This document shows positions 5,644 to 7,932 of a DNA stretch of 7,932 nucleotides, piece after piece (position 1 is the first letter of the stretch; each line of letters opens with the position of its first letter). This DNA is from an uncultured Erysipelotrichaceae bacterium (GTDB lineage: Bacteria > Bacillota_I > Bacilli_A > Erysipelotrichales > Erysipelotrichaceae). The translations under genes were made by a program, and so were the position numbers. The stretch is taken from contig CALBJM010000094.1 in NCBI GenBank assembly GCA_937893225.1, forward strand, positions 1 through 7,932, written 5' to 3'. The notes under the pieces are model-generated. The model had not been told where the DNA came from and searched no databases. It was given only the letters and a program-made list of their open reading frames with translations.

Positions 5644-6438
5644 ATGGGATTTGTTGATTACGAAGTAAATGGTAATGTTGGTGTTATTACAATCAACAGA
5701 CCAAAGGCATTGAATGCTTTAAATAGTGAAGTATTAGATGATCTCAATACTGTATTCGATAGTGTCAACCAAGACGAGGTTCGTTGCCTTGTCTTGACTG
5801 GCGCAGGTGATAAGAGCTTTGTTGCTGGTGCAGATATTGGTGAAATGAGCACTCTAACTAAAGCAGAAGGCGAAGCATTTGGTAAGAAAGGAAATGATCT
5901 TTTCAGAAAGATTGAAACATTCCCTATTCCAGTTATTGCTGCAGTTAATGGTTTTGCTTTAGGTGGCGGTAATGAAATCGCTATGAGTTGTGATTTTAGA
6001 ATTTGTTCTGATAATGCTGTATTTGGACAGCCAGAAACTGGTTTAGGCATTACACCTGGTTTTGGTGGAACACAGCGTTTAGCTCGTTTGGTTTCTCCAG
6101 GATATGCAAAACAGTTGATTTATACAGCTAGAAATATCAAAGCTGATGAAGCATATAGAATTGGTTTAGTAAATCAAGTTACAACACAGGAAGATCTTCT
6201 TCCTACAGCTATGAAACTTGCAAGTGTGATTGCTTCTAATGCACCAATTGCAGTTCGTAATTGTAAGAAAGCTGTAAATGATGGTTTACAAGTCAATATG
6301 GATGAAGCAATCGTTGTAGAAGAAAAGCTATTTGGTGATTGTTTCGAATCTTACGATCAAAAAGAAGGTATGGCTAACTTCTTACGTAAGAAAGATGATC
6401 CAGCAAAAGTGAAACATGTCGCTTTTCAGAATAAATAA
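5644..6438 (+). CDS. crt: 3-hydroxybutyryl-CoA dehydratase (crotonase)
   Basis: Crt dehydrates (S)-3-hydroxybutyryl-CoA to crotonyl-CoA in the cytoplasm. It has 264 residues, the usual crotonase length. Family landmarks are ITINRPKALNALN (16-28), the CoA-binding and oxyanion segment FVAGADIGEM (59-68), GFALGGGNEIAMSCD (103-117) with the second oxyanion glycine and catalytic Glu111, and FGQPETGLGITPGFGGTQRL (127-146) with catalytic Glu131. Both catalytic glutamates expected of a hydratase are therefore present. The start follows the thl TAATAA double stop by four bases with no clear ribosome binding site (only GAAAGAG further upstream), so it probably depends on coupling to thl translation. 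If so, the thl frameshift may still allow it, because the 3' part of thl would have to be translated for full coupling. Assignment to the butyrate pathway rests on the neighbours. Confidence 0.94.
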   Translation: MGFVDYEVNGNVGVITINRPKALNALNSEVLDDLNTVFDSVNQDEVRCLVLTGAGDKSFVAGADIGEMSTLTKAEGEAFGKKGNDLFRKIETFPIPVIAAVNGFALGGGNEIAMSCDFRICSDNAVFGQPETGLGITPGFGGTQRLARLVSPGYAKQLIYTARNIKADEAYRIGLVNQVTTQEDLLPTAMKLASVIASNAPIAVRNCKKAVNDGLQVNMDEAIVVEEKLFGDCFESYDQKEGMANFLRKKDDPAKVKHVAFQNK

Positions 6439-6450
6439 AGGAGATTAAAA

Positions 6451-7329
6451 ATGAAAGTAGCAGTTATTGGCGCCGGCACAATGGGCCGTGGTATCGCACA
6501 GACATTTGCACAGTGTGCAGATGTTGAAAAAGTTTATCTTTGTGACATCAAGCAAGAATTTGCTGATGGTGGTAAAGCTAACATCAAGAAGGCACTCGAT
6601 AAGAGAGTTGCTAAGGGAAAGATGGAACAGGCTGCAGAAGATGCTTTGTTAGATAAGATCGTAACAGGTTTGAATACACAGGCTGTTGATCCTGATCTTG
6701 TTGTAGAAGCTGCTCTTGAAGTTATGGACATCAAGAAAGCAACATTCAAAGATTTACAGGAAAACATTGTTAAGAATGATAAGTGCATTTTCGCAACAAA
6801 TACTTCTTCTTTGTCTGTTACAGAAATTGGTGCAGGTCTTAAGAAACCAGTTATTGGTATGCATTTCTTCAACCCAGCTCCTGTCATGAAGCTTATTGAA
6901 GTTATCAAGGGTGCAAATACACCTGATGAAGATGTTGCTGCAGTTAAGGAAATTGCTGTAAAACTTGGAAAGACTCCAGTAGAAGTTAATGAAGCTCCTG
7001 GATTTGTCGTTAATAGAATTTTGATTCCACTTATTAACGAAGGTATCTTTGTTTATCAGGAAGGTATTTCTGATATCGAAGGCATTGATACAGCTATGAA
7101 GCTTGGTGCTAACCATCCAATGGGTCCGCTAGAACTTGGTGACTACGTAGGTTTGGATATTGTTCTTGCTATTATGGATGTTATCTATAACGAAACAAAA
7201 GATCCAAAATATAGAGCTTGCACAACATTAAGAAAGATGGTTCGTGCTGGTCACTTAGGTGTTAAGACAGGTAGAGGTTTCTATATCTACAACGCTGATC
7301 GTACAAAGACACCTATTGATAAAAAATAA
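6451..7329 (+). CDS. hbd: 3-hydroxybutyryl-CoA dehydrogenase
   Basis: Hbd reduces acetoacetyl-CoA to (S)-3-hydroxybutyryl-CoA with NAD(P)H. The protein has 292 residues, slightly longer than the roughly 282 of clostridial Hbd. The N-terminal Rossmann fold carries VAVIGAGTMGRGIAQ (dinucleotide loop GAGTMG, residues 7-12), followed by Asp32 in YLCDIK, the acidic end of strand 2 that suggests NADH preference. Catalytic landmarks are FATNTSSLSVTEI (Ser119/120), GMHFFNPAPVMKLIEVI with the His138/Glu150 dyad twelve residues apart as in the family, and PGFVVNRI with Asn188. The C-terminal domain contains NHPMGPLELGDYVGLD and ends TGRGFYIYN. AAAGGAG (6437-6443) overlaps the crt stop and lies seven bases before ATG, giving strong independent initiation. 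The gene lies between crt and bcd, unlike the classical clostridial crt-bcd-etfB-etfA-hbd order. Confidence 0.95.
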   Translation: MKVAVIGAGTMGRGIAQTFAQCADVEKVYLCDIKQEFADGGKANIKKALDKRVAKGKMEQAAEDALLDKIVTGLNTQAVDPDLVVEAALEVMDIKKATFKDLQENIVKNDKCIFATNTSSLSVTEIGAGLKKPVIGMHFFNPAPVMKLIEVIKGANTPDEDVAAVKEIAVKLGKTPVEVNEAPGFVVNRILIPLINEGIFVYQEGISDIEGIDTAMKLGANHPMGPLELGDYVGLDIVLAIMDVIYNETKDPKYRACTTLRKMVRAGHLGVKTGRGFYIYNADRTKTPIDKK

Positions 7330-7341
7330 GATTGTTTGTCT

Positions 7342-7366
7342 CCAGGATGGTAATATTCCATCCTGG
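7342..7366 (+). other. Strong intercistronic hairpin between hbd and bcd
   Basis: CCAGGATGG (7342-7350) and CCATCCTGG (7358-7366) form a perfect GC-rich 9-bp stem with a 7-base AT-only loop, twelve bases after the hbd stop. No U tract follows (TCTCAATAG), so it is not a standard intrinsic terminator. A role in mRNA processing or stability, protecting the ptb-hbd message from 3' exonucleases, or partial attenuation before bcd, is inferred. Confidence 0.7.
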
Positions 7367-7398
7367 TCTCAATAGAAGGAAATTTGGAGGATAAAATA

Positions 7399-7932
7399 AT
7401 GGATTTCCAGCTTGATAAGAAGCATACTATGGCGCAATCCTTATTTAAGGATTTTGCCGAAAAAGAAGTTAAGCCTCTTGCAATTGACACAGATGAAACA
7501 GAAGAATTCCCACGTGTTACAGTAGACAAGATGGCAAAGAATGGTTTCCTTGGAATTGCTATTCCAGAACAGTATGGAGGCCAGGGATGTGACCCACTCA
7601 CATATGTAATGTGTGTAGAAGAACTTGCTAAAGTTTGTGGTACAACATCTGTTATCGTTTCTGCTCACAGCTCATTGTGCTGCGACCCTATCATGAATTA
7701 TGGTACTGAAGAACAGAAGCAAAAGTATCTTGTACCTTTAGCTAAAGGTGAAAAATTAGGTGCTTTTGGTTTAACAGAACCAGGTGCTGGTACTGATGCA
7801 CAAGGTGTTCAAACAAAGGCTGTTTTGAGTGAAGATGGTAAAGAATGGATCTTAAATGGTTCTAAGTGCTTCATTACAAATGGTAAAGAAGCTGATGTAT
7901 ATATCATTATTGCTTATACAGATGTCGTTGAA
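7399..7932 (+). CDS. bcd: Butyryl-CoA dehydrogenase, N-terminal part (3' end outside window)
   Basis: Bcd is the flavin enzyme that reduces crotonyl-CoA to butyryl-CoA. In anaerobes it normally works with EtfAB, using NADH and reducing ferredoxin by electron bifurcation. The first 178 codons are open to the window end. They show the acyl-CoA dehydrogenase N-terminal helical domain (MDFQLDKKHTMAQSLFKDFA, then FLGIAIPEQYGGQGCDPLTY), NYGTEEQKQKYLVPLAKGEK and the FAD/substrate signature LGAFGLTEPGAGTDAQG (about residues 120-136), followed by WILNGSKCFITNG. GGAGG at 7386-7390, eight bases before ATG, fixes the start. The catalytic Glu lies in the missing C-terminal part. The last gene in view in the butyrate operon, it is separated from hbd by 69 bases containing a strong hairpin. 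etfB and etfA would be expected next, but this cannot be seen. Confidence 0.93.
   Translation, partial: MDFQLDKKHTMAQSLFKDFAEKEVKPLAIDTDETEEFPRVTVDKMAKNGFLGIAIPEQYGGQGCDPLTYVMCVEELAKVCGTTSVIVSAHSSLCCDPIMNYGTEEQKQKYLVPLAKGEKLGAFGLTEPGAGTDAQGVQTKAVLSEDGKEWILNGSKCFITNGKEADVYIIIAYTDVVE

Noticed and set aside
7342..7366. hbd-bcd hairpin as an intrinsic terminator.
   Set aside because: No U tract follows the stem, and bcd with a good ribosome binding site comes directly after without a visible promoter.
5123..7601. Long antisense open frames opposite thl (5123-5479), crt (5658-6050), hbd (6534-6908, 6754-7116) and bcd (7287-7601).
   Set aside because: They show no recognisable protein features, lack ribosome binding sites and lie opposite well-conserved enzymes, so they are by-products of codon use on the other strand.
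1..7932. CRISPR arrays, tRNA/rRNA genes, insertion sequences, phage or toxin-antitoxin genes.
   Set aside because: Nothing of the kind was seen; the window is almost fully occupied by recognisable housekeeping and fermentation genes.

Overview
The window is an AT-rich stretch of an anaerobic, fermentative Gram-positive bacterium (Bacillota). Support comes from strong AGGAGG-type ribosome binding sites, hairpin-plus-U-tract terminators, CcpA- and Rex-type operators and a complete-looking set of acetyl-CoA to butyrate genes. A gut Erysipelotrichia or Clostridia member is plausible, but the sequence alone does not settle the class.

Layout. Positions 1-1307 (+) hold the 3' end of acetate kinase (ackA), followed one base later by an NrnA-type DHH/DHHA1 phosphoesterase. 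Positions 1328-1703 (+) hold a free-standing HU gene with its own promoter and terminator. A convergent coaD (phosphopantetheine adenylyltransferase, - strand, 2218 to 1736) has its own terminator facing the HU one. The 197-bp divergent region 2219-2415 is dense with regulatory sequence: a coaD promoter with a dyad, two tandem catabolite-responsive (cre) elements, two Rex-like operators and a ptb promoter. From 2416 to the end of the window (+) runs a butyrate operon in the order ptb, buk, thl, crt, hbd, bcd (bcd cut by the window end).

How the genes work together. Thl condenses two acetyl-CoA, Hbd reduces acetoacetyl-CoA, Crt dehydrates 3-hydroxybutyryl-CoA and Bcd reduces crotonyl-CoA to butyryl-CoA. 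Ptb and Buk then convert butyryl-CoA to butyrate with ATP formation. Rex (NADH/NAD+ sensing) and CcpA (carbon status) are the expected regulators from the operators seen. Divergent coaD makes CoA, the carrier used throughout the pathway.

Most notable observation. Two of the six butyrate genes are broken as written. buk has an in-frame TGA at 4023-4025 after 225 codons, with the rest of the kinase continuing in the same frame. thl has lost about 14 bases near 4922-4928, which removes the conserved Tyr-His-Met-Gly segment and shifts the frame. A perfect 13-bp tandem duplication also sits on the ptb/buk junction. Everything else in the operon is open and keeps its catalytic residues, so the damage is either very recent or a sequence/assembly error. 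I see no wholly new type of system; the interest lies in the state of this operon and its double redox/carbon control region.
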